From Cephalopachus bancanus (lineage: Eukaryota; Chordata; Mammalia; Primates; Tarsiidae), in the NCBI GenBank assembly GCA_027257055.1, contig JAPVLO010000138.1, positions 3,100,001 through 3,164,000 on the forward strand: a stretch of DNA of 64,000 bases, in the 5' to 3' direction. A model generated the notes under the pieces. That model searched no databases. It was not told the DNA's origin and was given only the letters and a program-made list of their open reading frames with translations. The position numbers and the translations under genes are program-made. Positions within the stretch are counted from its first letter, which is position 1. The number at the start of each line of letters is the position of its first letter. Of this stretch, positions 46,191-57,336 are shown in pieces.

Positions 46191-47270
46191 TTATATGAGT
46201 GAGAACATGTGATACTCGGATCTTTGTTTCTGTGAGAGGTCACTCAGTATTATAGACTCTAGTTCCATCCAGGTTGCTGTGAAATTCATGATTTTGTTCT
46301 TTTTTATGGCTGTGTAGTATTCCATCGTGTATATGTACCACATTTTTTTAATCCAGTCCTCTTTTGGTGGGCAGCATGGTTGTTTCCAGGTTCTTGCTAT
46401 TGTGAACAATGCTGTGATAAACATACGTGTGCAGGTATCTTTTTTATAGAGTGATTTGAGGTCTTCAGGGTATATTCCCAGTAGGGGGATTGCAGGGTCA
46501 TATGGAAGGTCGATTTTTAGAGCTTTTAGGAATCGCCATACTGCTTTCCACAGAGGTTGCACTAGTTTACACTCCCACCAACAGTGTAGAAGTGCTCCCT
46601 TTTCGCCACACCCTCTCCAGCAGCTGTTATTTTTTGAGTTGTTGATAATTGCCATTCTGACTGGAGTTAGGTGGTATCTCAGTGTGGTTTTCATTTGCAT
46701 CTCCCTGATGATTAGTGAGGTTGAGCATTTCTTCATGTGTTTGTTGGCTGCTCGAATGTCTTCTTTTGTGAAGTGTCTGTTCCTATCTTTTGCCCATTTT
46801 ATAATGGGTTTTTTGTTTTTTTCTTTTCAGCATGTTTGAGTTCCTTGTAGATTCAGGATGTTAAGCCTTTGTCAGACCTGGAGTTGGCAAATACTTTTTC
46901 CCAGTCTGTAGGCTGTCTCCCTGCTCTCTTGATGGTTTCCTTGGCTTTGCAGAAGCTTGTCAGTTTAATGTGGTCCCACTTGTCTATCTTCTCTCTTATG
47001 ACCTGTGGGTTTCGGGTTTTGTTCAGGAATTGGATGCCAGTTCCGATTTCCATGAGGGTATTTCCTTCCTTTTCTAAGGTTCTTATGGTTTGAGGTTTTA
47101 CATTTAGGTCTCTGATCCATTTGGAGTTAATAACCTTTGTGCATGGGGATAGATAGGGGTCCTGTTTCAATCTTCTGCATGTGGTCAGCCAGTTTTCCCA
47201 GCACCATTTACTGAATAGGTTCTCCTCTCTCCAGTGGTAGGTGGTGGGAGCTTTGTCGAAGATGAGTTGG
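46191..47270 (-). pseudogene. L1 ORF2 C-terminal fragment
   Basis: From upstream (right) to stop (left): [40 protein letters not shown], a frameshift near 46740-46850, then the cysteine-rich [18 protein letters not shown] and [18 protein letters not shown]. It lacks the endonuclease and RT catalytic regions because of 5' truncation. The 181-codon frame is still open, so this is one of the younger L1 fragments in the window. Confidence 0.93.
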
Positions 47271-47457
47271 AACATTCACCATATTATTTGGTGAAAGGGA
47301 TTGATAGTAATGGGACACTGCCGGGGCGGGGCACATAACATCAATAAGAATACCAAAATTTACCTGTACGATGACCACTTATGTACCTAACCCTGAATTA
47401 TACCCCATATCTTTAAAATAAAGAAAAACAAACAAAAAATTATCTTTGAAAGTGTAG

Positions 47458-47646
47458 GGTATGTGTATGTATGTGTGCCCAAATATATAAAAATATATGT
47501 ATTCATATCTACCTATTTATCTATGCTCTACCACCTATCTATCACCTATCTCTCTATCACTTATCTACACATCTATCTGTCTATTGATGTATGTGTTAGG
47601 TATCGACGTATCTATCAGTCATTTATCTATTTACATACATACATAG
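47458..47646. repeat. Impure TCTA/TATG microsatellite
   Basis: ATGTATG units, then many TCTA/CTAT units (CACCTATCTATCACCTATC), ending in (CATA)n. The 73-codon frame here is a repeat by-product. Confidence 0.88.
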
Positions 47647-48726
47647 GCAAACACACATTATGCAGACAGCGCATTCAGCTATAGCGAGTGACCCTAACCT
47701 AGAAATATGTCTATTACTTTTATTTTTTAGATCACTGCTGATGTGAGTGTAGGAAATCTTCCCTGAAGATTTCCATTCTTTATCCATGTTATTTATTTGT
47801 ACGGAATGCATGATGCATGTCAATCTCATTTAGATATTCCATACCTCATTAGTAAGAAATCATAAGCCATGTTCCTTCTCCTTTTCTCTGAGCTCTGATT
47901 TTCTGATTTATTTTTGGCATCATGGTATTGGGGGGGGTATTTGTTTTCAGAGACTCTCAGATGTTAATTTATAAATGTGTGGTAGAATCAAGTCTCTGTC
48001 TTTCCCCTCATTGCTATAATATTTCCAAACAGAGGAGTTTTAGAATATATAAACATTAATTTCTGGTTGACCACCTTTCCAAGGTCATATTATTTTGCTT
48101 CAATTAATATTACATTTAAATATTTGCATATCCCATAGTGTCTTTGGATTAAATAGAGAACATATGATTAATTCCATTGGTAGCCACAGCTCTGCTTTCG
48201 ATATCTTATTAACATATAAATGATTCAGTTGAAAATGGAATGTATTCCCACTACATTTAGTCAGAATGTGGTAAAAAGCCACCTCGTTGGGAATATTCCC
48301 CCCCCCACCAAAACCCTTCTCTCTTTTTCGTTACCTATTCTTGCAAGATCCTTACTGACAAATGTCAGTTTTTGCCCTGTGCTCAAAATTATATGTTTTG
48401 CTTCTTAAAAATGGGTTTACAATAAAATAGATGAGTTTATGTAAATTATTAGCCTGATTTTTTTCTTTAAGGAAACCGAGTCTAGTCCCAAGTAAAGTGC
48501 CATTATTGTGTATTTTAGGAACGCTCTCAATTTTGACTGGCTGTGCTGGCTATGAAATAGAGAAACTGCAGAAAGTCAAGATAGCGATGCTGTTGTAATG
48601 CTGGCTATGCTATGTGTACTCTGGCCTGCTCTGGAGGAGGGAGTTGTGATCTGGAAGGTTTCATAGGTAAATATCTTCTCAACTGAGACCAGAGGAACCA
48701 GAGTTAGAAAAAGAAAGGGGGAGGCC
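47647..48726. other. Unique AT-rich DNA, no gene seen
   Basis: Has G- and C-runs near 47930 and 48298 but no recognisable gene or repeat. Confidence 0.5.
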
Positions 48727-48812
48727 GGGCAACTCCCTGGGGTCCCCTCCTACCACTGTGGGAGTTTTTCTGTCCTCTCAATAAATCGCGTTTTCTAAAA
48801 AAAGAACAAAGA
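48727..48812 (+). mobile_element. TINE fused to an Alu
   Basis: GGGCAACTCCCTGGGGTCCCCTCC, ACTGTGGGAG, TGTCCTCTCAATAAATC, then A-rich AAAAAAAGAACAAAGA that runs straight into Alu sequence. No separate 3' TSD lies between the TINE tail and the Alu. Confidence 0.85.
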
Positions 48813-49065
48813 GGGAGGCTGAGGCAAGTGGATTGCCTGAGCCCACGGGTTCGAGAGCAGCCCGGGCAAGTTGGCAAGACCTCGTCTCTACAATAAATAA
48901 AAAAATTAACTGGGAGTGTAGGCCATGCCTGTAGTTTCTGCTACTTGGAAGACTAGGGCGGAAGGATCGCTGGAACCCAGAAGGTCGACACTGGGGTGAT
49001 CATGAGCGTGCCACTGCACTCAAGTCTGGGTGATGGAGTGAGACTCCAACTCAAAAAAAAAAAAG
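48813..49065 (+). mobile_element. 5'-truncated Alu following the TINE
   Basis: Begins GGGAGGCTGAGGCAAGTGG (about Alu position 40) and is complete to GACTCCAACTC plus an A-tail. A degraded TSD may be AGAAAAAGAAAGG (about 48708) and AGAACAGAAAGAAGG (49064). Confidence 0.9.
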
Positions 49066-52000
49066 AACAGAAAGAAGGAAGTAGAAGAAAGTAATAAAAA
49101 GAGGGAATAGAATGTGGAAACAAATTCAGAAGAGAGTTTGATGAATGGGTACAAATATACAGTTAGATAGAAGAACTAAGATCTGAACTATTCAATAGAT
49201 CAGTAAGGTGCCTATAGCTAACATGAATCTACTATACGTTTCAAAATAGATAGAAGAGAATAATTTGAATGTTCCTAGCACAAAGAAAAGATAAATATAT
49301 AAGGTGATGGATATCCCTATTACCCTGATGTGATTATATTAATATATCAGATTGTATACCTATGAAAATATGTACATCCATAATGGACTTATAATTACAA
49401 AAGGAAATCAAGAGACAATAAATATGACAGGGTAGTAATACTGAGAGTGATTCAGTAAGGCTGAACAAAGGTGAGGGTGATGGGAAGACAAGGCAGGGAA
49501 ACAGAGACCAGCATCCAAGGGCCTTTTAAATGAGCGGACAGGGTTGGATTTTTATGACAAAAGCCACTAAAGTATAACAAGACAAACATTCCTAGAAGTC
49601 CAAGTAAGAATGTGATTTTATGAGAGTAATGCTGTATTTTCTTTTTATGGAAAAATGATTCCATCTTTAACAGCATTCAGAAAACTTAACTAATCAATAT
49701 CCTACTAATTTCAATGAAATATAACCTATTTCAAACAAGAACTACTTTTAAGAAAATGACCTCATGTTGGCATTTCTTAAAGTCTCAAACATGGCTCTTG
49801 ATCATTTTCCTGCTTTCAGACGACATTTGAGGATGTGATCGGTGTATAATAAGTTCTAGTTGACTGAAATGACACTTCTGACTTATTCATGCCTCTCAAA
49901 ATGTCTTTTAGGAACATTTTCTTCTGATACAAGGAATACAATTAAGGAAAAGAAATTTTCTTTAAGTATGTTTATATTTTGACATGAAACCTCAGTATGC
50001 AGGACACTGTCATGAAAACATTTACAAAATGTAAAAAAAGGAAACTTAATTATCTAGGAAAGAGTTGGGAACCACTTAAAAACCCTTGGAGGAAAGTACA
50101 CATTTACATTATTACGAAAGGTAAGAAATTAGTCACTGTAGACAGAACCCCTCAGGTGTTTGGCATTCTCAACTGTCTTAAATAATGAAAAAGCAGAAAT
50201 AATTTGAAAATAAGGCCACTGAACAGGAACATGAACAAAAAAGTTGCCAATGCAAAAATAACAGGAGAGAGAGAGAGAGAGAGAGAGAAACAGCATTAAC
50301 ATATTTGGTGCTAGCTTTCAATATCAGTCTTTGTCAGATCAAAGTAAGCACATGAGCATTTTTTAAAATTTCAAAAGGAAAATAAGAAAGAAAAGAACAA
50401 TGTAGGCAGAGGAAGGAAATCAACTGACAGGAGAAATGACAAATGAAATTAGAAGCAATGATAGCCAAGGTAAACATTCCAAAGGATGAGAAAGCTGCCC
50501 CTGTGTGAAAGAAGCAATTGATCAGAAAAATATTGAGCTCTGAGGATACTCAGCACAAGAGAAAAATCATACTTCCTTCAATAATTCTGAACATGTAAGT
50601 TTACCACATTTGAATGCTACAGCAATATTTGATCAGCCTAGGGACCAATTTAAAAAATCACTTAATACAGAAAATATCTAACATCTACAAATAATCCTAA
50701 CTCACTAAGGAAAGATGAGTATGCTCAGTTTCTTTAGATAAAATGATATCAAAAGTGCAATATGTTTTAGAAATAGTTACATAAAATAATTACAATGAAA
50801 GTTCCAGAGCTTGAAGTATCAAATCTCTACTCATCTGAAACTTAAATGTATCAAAATAACCGTTTTCTAAGCTCTGTACATCACACCATTGCATTTGCCT
50901 CAATTATCAGGAAATCAAAATCTATTTGTTTGAAGAATCTAGTCCATTTCATTGTTTCGTTCCATCCATCTCCGCATTTCATAGAGACAGAAACAGCCTG
51001 ACTTCGGTTCTTTTTACTAAATTACTTCTTTTTTGTGTAACTGATTTAATAGAAGGTCATTTAAAAAATTGTTTCAGAGAAGGATATAATCACTTGCTTT
51101 CTCAACCATTAAAAATTAGAAACCCAGGTTTCAATAATACATTATGTGTTCAACTGGAATCCAGAGCATTCAATGTTAATGAAAATTATAATAGTAATCC
51201 CCTGTGCGTTAATATACCGCCTGAAGAAGAAAATGAAACAAAATGCAAATGTTGGGACTTTTCTACCGTCAAAGGGTTTGGACATTTTCCATTTTTATCT
51301 GCTCAAACCACACTGCCAAGGGCTGCCTGAATTTCCTTATCTTTAGTTTCATACCTGAGTTGAATGCAGTTAGTTGTTTTTTCCATTTTAAATGTGTGAT
51401 TCAATGTTGAGAACTTCTTAAAAGTAGTCTAGGGATTGTAAAAATCCTTGGAGTGGTGCCAAATTTTTGTGAATTAATATGCACTCTTCTCCGCCCTCCG
51501 TCACACATGACTGCCAGTGACATTTCTTGTGTACATTTTCATACCCATTACTAATGTGTCACATGATGCCATTGTACTTTCACAAACACTTCTCAAAATT
51601 GGCTTCAAGCAAGTAGAATTTTCCTTTGTGGAGCCAGTCTTCACAGGGATGTCTGGTCAGAGTGCAGCACAATCAACAGAAAATGTGCAAAATCAAATTG
51701 TAGAAGGCCAGTGGTGTCTTATTGCTGCTACCGACACCTTTGTATTGTCATCGATTAAAATTTGCGTGTGTGCTAGCAAGAATGTTGTATCTTATTTTTT
51801 AATTCCTCTGTTTATTATTTGCACTCTAGACGCAGAATTTGCTTTGGGGACTTGGTTTTATCTCCAGTGTTCTCTGATGTCCCATACTATTCATTTTAGA
51901 AAATATTTGGAATAGTTTACTCTATGTACTAATTATGAAAAGACACTAAAATATGGTGGAAAGATGATTTCCATTTGTTTTGTTGGTCTGTCTGTGTGTG

Positions 52001-52540
52001 GGCAGGCTGTATAAACATTGCATGAATATTAATCAATGTCTATTCAAAATGGTGTTTTCATGGCTTGCAAATGCAAACTTTCAAAATGCTTCTATCCTAA
52101 GATAAATACCCAGACATGATAATATACCCGTTATCTAGTTTCAGTATCCAGGAAATATTATAAAACCTCACACAGATGTAACAGCTTTCTCAGGCCTGTA
52201 GCATGTTTGGTGACCAACTATTTATTAATATTTATTCTCATGGATGGCGAGGCTTATGGAGACCAGATCTCAGACATAATACATGGGACTCCCCTACCCC
52301 AATTTTTTAAAAAAGAAATTTATGGTGAGTTTAAAAAATAAACATTTTAAAGACATGTTCTTAGTATTTGCTGGGGACTTGCCTCTTCCACTTATAGTCA
52401 TATATAGCTAGCATTAGATATAAAATCGTAAATTTCCACAGGGCTCTTTTCCCGCATAAGCTGCTTAAAAGCTTCCTTTGAAAGAACCCCTGCACTCTGA
52501 TCACAAGACTACAGTGTAACTGCTGGGTGGTTCATAGGTG
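49066..52540. other. Unique AT-rich DNA, no gene recognised
   Basis: Includes a (GA)n tract at about 50264-50288. Two plus frames in the same phase (50926-51330, 134 codons; 51517-51915, 132 codons) are open for 400 bp each but show no known domain, Kozak context or splice pattern. Confidence 0.4.
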
Positions 52541-53080
52541 TGGATTTGTGCAGAGTAAGGTTGTGTCTTCATCATCACTGCCCTCCAACCCCTAGCAAAG
52601 TGCAACCAATAAGAGACACAGATGTTCTATAGCCTGACCCTCTTGGCTCAAAGAGACATAACTCAGTGTGCCTGTGGGGTGTTCACAGGACATATGCCCT
52701 GCTTCCCCTCTCCTGCCAGTGACTGTTTCTTGCCTGGGAGAATGACCCCTGGCCAAGGCTATCTGTGTCCAGTCGAAATGCCCTCAAAGATACGCATATC
52801 TGTGAACTCAAGGCAGTCATTGAGAGCAAACACCCTTTTTCTGCTTCTTTGCTTGTGGTACTATGCTCTGTCTTGCTCCCTTTCCTAGGCTGGGGGTATA
52901 TAATCTCTCCCTATGCCTTTTGGGGTGCAGAGAGTTTTTGTACCGACCTGCCACCATTGGTTCCCTCCCGTTAAGTAATAATAGAGTCATGCCTTTACTA
53001 ACCTGTCCTCCAGACGATTTCTTCAGAACAGGTGAATATCACACGAGCACCCTGTCTGATTTGGGACTGCCATGATACAA
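52541..53080 (+). mobile_element. Possible old LTR
   Basis: GGGGGTATATAATCTCTCCC near 52893 looks like an LTR TATA box, followed by pyrimidine-rich downstream sequence and TTAAGTAATAATAGAG near 52973. No terminal repeats or TSD identified; low confidence. Confidence 0.25.
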
Positions 53081-53324
53081 TGCCCTTAGTGCTCCAGAGA
53101 GCCCAAGGGGGGTTGGGCTGAGGCTGGACCTCAACCATAACTACACCCATGCTTAGCTTCTTTCTCTGCCCTGTCGTCTTCTTGTTGCCCTATGGGTTTC
53201 TCCTGAGAGCACTCCCTGAATGAGTCCCTTGCATGAACATCCAATTCTCAGCCTGTGCTTCTAAGCACATGGATTTAAGACAGCACTGATTTCCCCCCTT
53301 CAACCTTAGAACCCTTATTCAACA

Positions 53325-53615
53325 TGGATCTATTACAGACATTGTGCATCCATATACAGCATTGAGTAAGAAATCATTCCTGGGCAACCCCTTTGGGTCC
53401 CCTCCCACTGTGGGAGCTTTTCTGTCCTCTCAATACATCCATTAAAAAAAAAAAGAAATAAATGAATCATTCCTGCTTTTCAGGCTCTCAGGTCAAGTGA
53501 GAACATATGCAGGGTTGTTACAAAGTGATGCATGTGATAGAAAAAAAAGCAAGGGGGAGACTAGCTAGAGGTGGGGCACCAGGCTTCAGAAACGAAGTGA
53601 CGACTGAGTTGTATG
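53325..53615 (+). mobile_element. L2/MIR-like remnant split by a TINE
   Basis: GCATTGAGTAAGAAATCATTCCTG (before the TINE) and CCTGCTTTTCAGGCTCTCAGG (after it) join into an L2/MIR-like CATTGAACAAGACA...CCTGCTCTCATGGAGC pattern once the TINE and one TSD copy are removed. Confidence 0.5.
53383..53464 (+). mobile_element. Stand-alone TINE
   Basis: Starts GGCAACCCCTTTGGGTCCCC, contains CCCTCCCACTGTGGGAGC and ends CTCTCAATACATCCATT plus an A-rich tail. TSD AATCATTCCTG at 53372-53382 and 53465-53475 is perfect. The polyadenylation signal is mutated to AATACA. Confidence 0.93.
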
Positions 53616-53617
53616 TT

Positions 53618-54790
53618 GATTTTTTTCTTTTAATTTTTATTATAAAGATGTGGGGTACAATTCAGGGTTAGGTATATAAACATTGGTCATGCAGGTACCC
53701 TTGTTAATGAGGTATGCCCCTCCCTCCCCTAGCAATTTCCCTCGACTTCCAATCCCACTTCCCCTCCCCTGACAGTTTCCCACTACTGCCAATCTCTTTC
53801 TTATAGTACTATAATTGTTCAAGGTTTGCTTATGCGTGAGAACATATGGTACTCTGTTCTTTGTGTCTGTGATAGATCACTGAGTATGATCGACTCCAAA
53901 TCCATCCAAGTTGCTGTGAAGTCCATATATTTGTCCTTTTTTATGGCTGCATAATATTCCATTGTGTGTATGTTCCACTTTTTTTTTTTTATCCAGTCCA
54001 GCTTCCACGGGCAACACGGTTGGTTCCATGTTTTTGCTATTATGAATAGAGCTGCGACAAACATTCGTGTGCAGGTATCTTTTTTGTAGAATAATTTGGG
54101 TTTCTCCAGGTATATTCCCAATAGGGGGATTGTTGGGTGATACGAAAGGTCAATTTCTAGTTCTTTCAGGAATCGCCACACTGTCTTCCGAAGAGGTTGT
54201 ACTAGTCTGCATTCCCACCAGCAGTGTAGAAGCGTTCCTTTTTCTCCACATTCTTGCCAACATCTGTCTTTTTTGTTTTATTAATGATGGCCATTCTTAC
54301 AGGGGTTAGGTGGTATCTCAGTGTGGTTTTGGTTTGCATTTTTCTGATGATGAGTGAGGCTGAGCACTTTTTCACGTGTCTGTTGGCTGTCCATATATCT
54401 TCTTCTGAGAAGTGCCTACTCATATCCTTTGCCCACTTTTTAAAGGGGCTGTTTGTTTTTTTCTTTCACTGCGTTTGAGTTCCTTGTAGATCCTAGATGT
54501 TAGGCCTTTGTCAGATATACAGTTGGCAAAATTTTTTTCCCCATTCTGTGGGCTGTCTCCCTGCTCTCTTGATGGTTTCTTTTGCTTTGCAGATGCTCGT
54601 TAGTTTGATGGGGTCCCCTTGTATATCTTCTTTCTTAAGGTATTGGCCTTTAGGGTTCTGAATAGGAGTTGGCTCCCAGTTCCAATTTCCATAAGGGTGT
54701 CTCTTGCGTTTTCTAAGATTCTTATAGTTTGAGGTTTTCCATTTAGGTCTTTGATCCATTTAGAGTTACTTTTTGTGTATACTTTGATTA
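53618..54790 (-). mobile_element. 5'-truncated L1, antisense, older subfamily
   Basis: 3'UTR from AAAGATGTGGGGTACAATTCAGGG through the ORF2 C-terminus to GATCCATTTAGAGTTACT. The 3'UTR (CCCCTCCCTCCCC pyrimidine tract near 53720-53785) differs from the younger L1s. Minus frames at 53819-54181 and 54202-54423 are decayed ORF2. Possible TSD GTATGTTGATT / GTATACTTTGATT. Confidence 0.92.
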
Positions 54791-54970
54791 ACAGAGACTT
54801 GTTAGGCAATGAGAAAGAGAAGTCAGAAGCAATTCTTTTTTCTAAGACATGAAAGCATATTGTCTTTGGGAAACCATGGCAAGTTCAAGGTGTTTAGAAA
54901 ATTCATATGGAAGAGCCAGGGAAGATGAGATTGATGTTAAACATTAGAGTGGCATGACCTTATTTTAAAT

Positions 54971-55207
54971 TTTTTTTTTGAGTTGGAGTTTCACTCTGTC
55001 ACCCAGACTGGAGTGCAGTGGCCGCTCCCGGCCACCGCAGCCTCGACCTGCTGGGCTCCGGCGATCTTCCGCCTCAGCTTTCCAAGTAGCTGGAATTACA
55101 GGCGCACGCTACCACGCCGGTTGATTTTTTGATTTATTGTAGAGATGAGGTCTTGCCGCCCAGGCGGGTCTCGAACCCGCGGGCTCAGGCAATCCACTCA
55201 CCTCAGC
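54971..55207 (-). mobile_element. Alu SINE, young type, 5'-truncated, antisense
   Basis: Hairpin present; truncated inside the left arm (ends CACCTCAGC). TSD TATTTTAAAT (54961-54970, 55208-55217). Confidence 0.94.
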
Positions 55208-55217
55208 TATTTTAAAT

Positions 55218-55895
55218 CTAAAAATATATTAAAAATATAACTCTAGAGAAAGGAGGAGGTGCAGTGGAAAATAATGAGGGGCAGTGAGGAATATTGATGA
55301 TGTAGGGAACAGCAGAGATAATTCTTTAAGGATGTGGGAAAGGAGAGAGAGATTCAAGAGGTTTAGAAACTGATGGTTTATTAAATGTAGGGGATGAGAA
55401 TCAGAAAGAGTCCTGGATGAATTCTAAGGCTTTGACTTCAACAACTGCGTATCTGTGTTACTAGGAAGAATACGAGGGAATGTCTATTTATTCTACAGCC
55501 AAACATTTTTCACTTGTCTTGCAAATTTCGAATGCTTTCTTAGTAGGCCAACTCACTGGTAGCTTGTAGATCCAGGAGGAAAGATCTGTTAATTTTTACC
55601 TTTAGGAAATCTTTACTAATACCCCCCCCTTCAAGCTCCTAATGCGGCCCTAGTTGGCAAATATAATTTTTTTTCTCCCTCTCTTAAAACAACCCAACTT
55701 CTGTTAGTTGAAATATTTTGGAAACCTCATCTTCTGGACGATGTCTTCCTCCTGTTTATTTTTAAATATATTAGGTAATTCTTAAACAAACTAATTGTGT
55801 TTTTTGTTTCTTTTGCCAATATTGGTGTGTTTGGAAGCTTTTTTGTTAAAGAAAACAAAACAAAAGCTTTCTTATAGCTTTCAACATACTGTTAG
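55218..55895. other. Unique sequence, no gene seen
   Basis: CCTAGTTGGCAAATATAATTTTTTTT (55646) resembles sequence next to the Alu stub at 18300-18325, a possible small shared repeat. Confidence 0.45.
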
Positions 55896-55910
55896 TTCAA
55901 CATGGTTTTT

Positions 55911-56202
55911 TTTTTTTTTTTTTTTTTTTTGAGTTGGAGTCTCACTCTGTCGCCCAGACTGCAGTGCAGTGGCCGCTCCTGGCCACCGCAGCCTCGACCT
56001 GCTGGGCTCCGGCGATCCTGCCGCCTCAGCCTTCCAGTAGCCGAAATTACAGGCATGCGCTACCGCGCCCGGCTGATTTTTTGATTCATTGTAGAGATGA
56101 GGTCTCGCTACCCAGGCGGGTCTCGAACCCGCGGGCTCAGTCAATCCACTCACCTCAGCCTCCCAAAGGCGTGGGATTACAGGCTGAGCCACCGAGCCCG
56201 GC
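55911..56202 (-). mobile_element. Alu SINE, young type, antisense
   Basis: Hairpin (one mismatch) and GCGGGTCTCGAACCCGC arm. TSD TTCAACATGGTTTT (55896-) and TTCAAATGGTTTT (56203-56215). Confidence 0.94.
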
Positions 56203-56320
56203 TTCAAATGGTTTTAATGGAAGATGATAAAGTGGTGGTTTTCTCTAGAATTTTACCAGGGTCTCTTCATAGAAGATTCATGCACATATTTCTATGAAGT
56301 TTTTATGGTACCTGTAATTT

Positions 56321-56616
56321 TTTTTTTTAAATTTTGAGTTAGACTCTGACTCTGCTGCATAGACTGGAGTGCAATGGCACACTTATGGCCACCACAGCCT
56401 CAGCCTGAAGGGCTCAGGCGATCCTTCTGCCTCAGCCTTCCAAGTTGCTGAAACTACAGGTGCGTACCACCATGCCCTGCTAATTTTTTGAGTTATTGTC
56501 GAGACAAGGTCTCACCAAGTTGCCCAGACTGGTCTCGAACACCTGAGCTCAGGCAATTCTCTTGCCTCTGCCTCCCAAAGTGCTGGGATGACAGGTGTGA
56601 GTCACTGCACCCGGCT
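56321..56616 (-). mobile_element. Alu SINE, older/intermediate, antisense
   Basis: The right arm reads GGCCATAAGTGTGCCATTGC in sense, so it lacks the perfect hairpin. TSD GGTACCTGTAATTT (56307-56320) and GGTACTTGTAATCT (56617-56630). Confidence 0.94.
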
Positions 56617-57030
56617 GGTACTTGTAATCTTTAGGAGCTGCTGAAACTGAGGTACCACAAAAATTCCAAGGGGCTGTCCATCATAAGAGCCTGTGTTGAG
56701 ACATCACAGGCAGAAAGCAAGCAGAGCCTTATGTAGAAAATTTCCAGGACAGTTGGGGTGAATTGCAGGTGTTGATTTCCAAGTAAACTGCTTCTTAAAT
56801 GGGCAACTCCATGTAGCCAGGATAATGTAATACCAGCACCTCACCTGAGATTATTTATTTAATTATGGTTAATGAGTCTCCCAAGGGGCATTAGGGAGAT
56901 TTGTTAGTCTTCAAATGCAGAGCTAAACTGAAAGTGACATAAGAATATGTGTGTGATCACTTTCATCAGGATAAATGAGGGAGGTTCTTGACCATTTCTA
57001 GATGTTTTTTGACTTGGGAAGTTTATTTTT

Positions 57031-57320
57031 TATTTTTTATTTTTTTTGAGTTGGAGTCTCACTCTGTCACCCAGACCGGAGTGCAGTGGCCGCTCCCGGC
57101 CACCGCAGCCTCGACCTGCTGGGCTCCGGCGATCCTTCCGCCTCAGCCTTCCAAGTAGCTGGAATTACAGGCATGCACTACCACGCCCGGCTGATTTTTT
57201 TGATTTATTGTAGAGATGAGGTCTCACTGCCAGGCGGGTCTTGAACCCGCAGGCTCAGGCAATCCACTCAGCTCAGACTCTGAAAGGCGCGGGATTACAG
57301 GCTGAGCCACCGAGCCCGGC
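57031..57320 (-). mobile_element. Alu SINE, young type, antisense
   Basis: Full-length with hairpin. TSD TGGGAAGTTTATTTTT at 57015-57030 and 57321-57336 is a 16-bp perfect match. Confidence 0.96.
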
Positions 57321-57336
57321 TGGGAAGTTTATTTTT

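Larger units (their letters stand above)
45666..47270 (-). mobile_element. 5'-truncated L1, antisense, inside the chimera
   Basis: The TSD AACATTCACCATATT (45651-45665, 47271-47285) lies in the outer L1. The copy covers the 3'UTR and the ORF2 C-terminal third, down to ...APTTYHW. Minus frames 46191-46736 (181 codons, ends SEYHMFSLI) and 46853-47275 (140 codons) are ORF2 pieces separated by a frameshift. The G-tract region is cut by an Alu. Confidence 0.95.
45420..47452 (+). mobile_element. TINE-L1 chimeric insertion (outer layer of a nest)
   Basis: Bounded by a perfect 16-bp TSD AAATTATCTTTGAAAG (45420-45435, 47437-47452). Inside, in the same orientation: TINE body 45446-45510 (AATAAA at 45495-45500), A-rich linker 45511-45536, L1 3' end 45537-45650, interruption by an antisense L1, and the rest of the L1 3' end 47286-47436 with AAAATAAAG and tail. 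One TSD around TINE plus L1 indicates a single insertion of a fused cDNA. Confidence 0.88.

Noticed and set aside
46191..46736. 181-codon minus frame as a possible independent gene
   Set aside because: It is the L1 ORF2 C-terminus of a 5'-truncated antisense L1 with TSDs.
55881..56297. Overlapping 60-108-codon frames on both strands
   Set aside because: Alu frames; similar peptides recur at every young Alu in the window.
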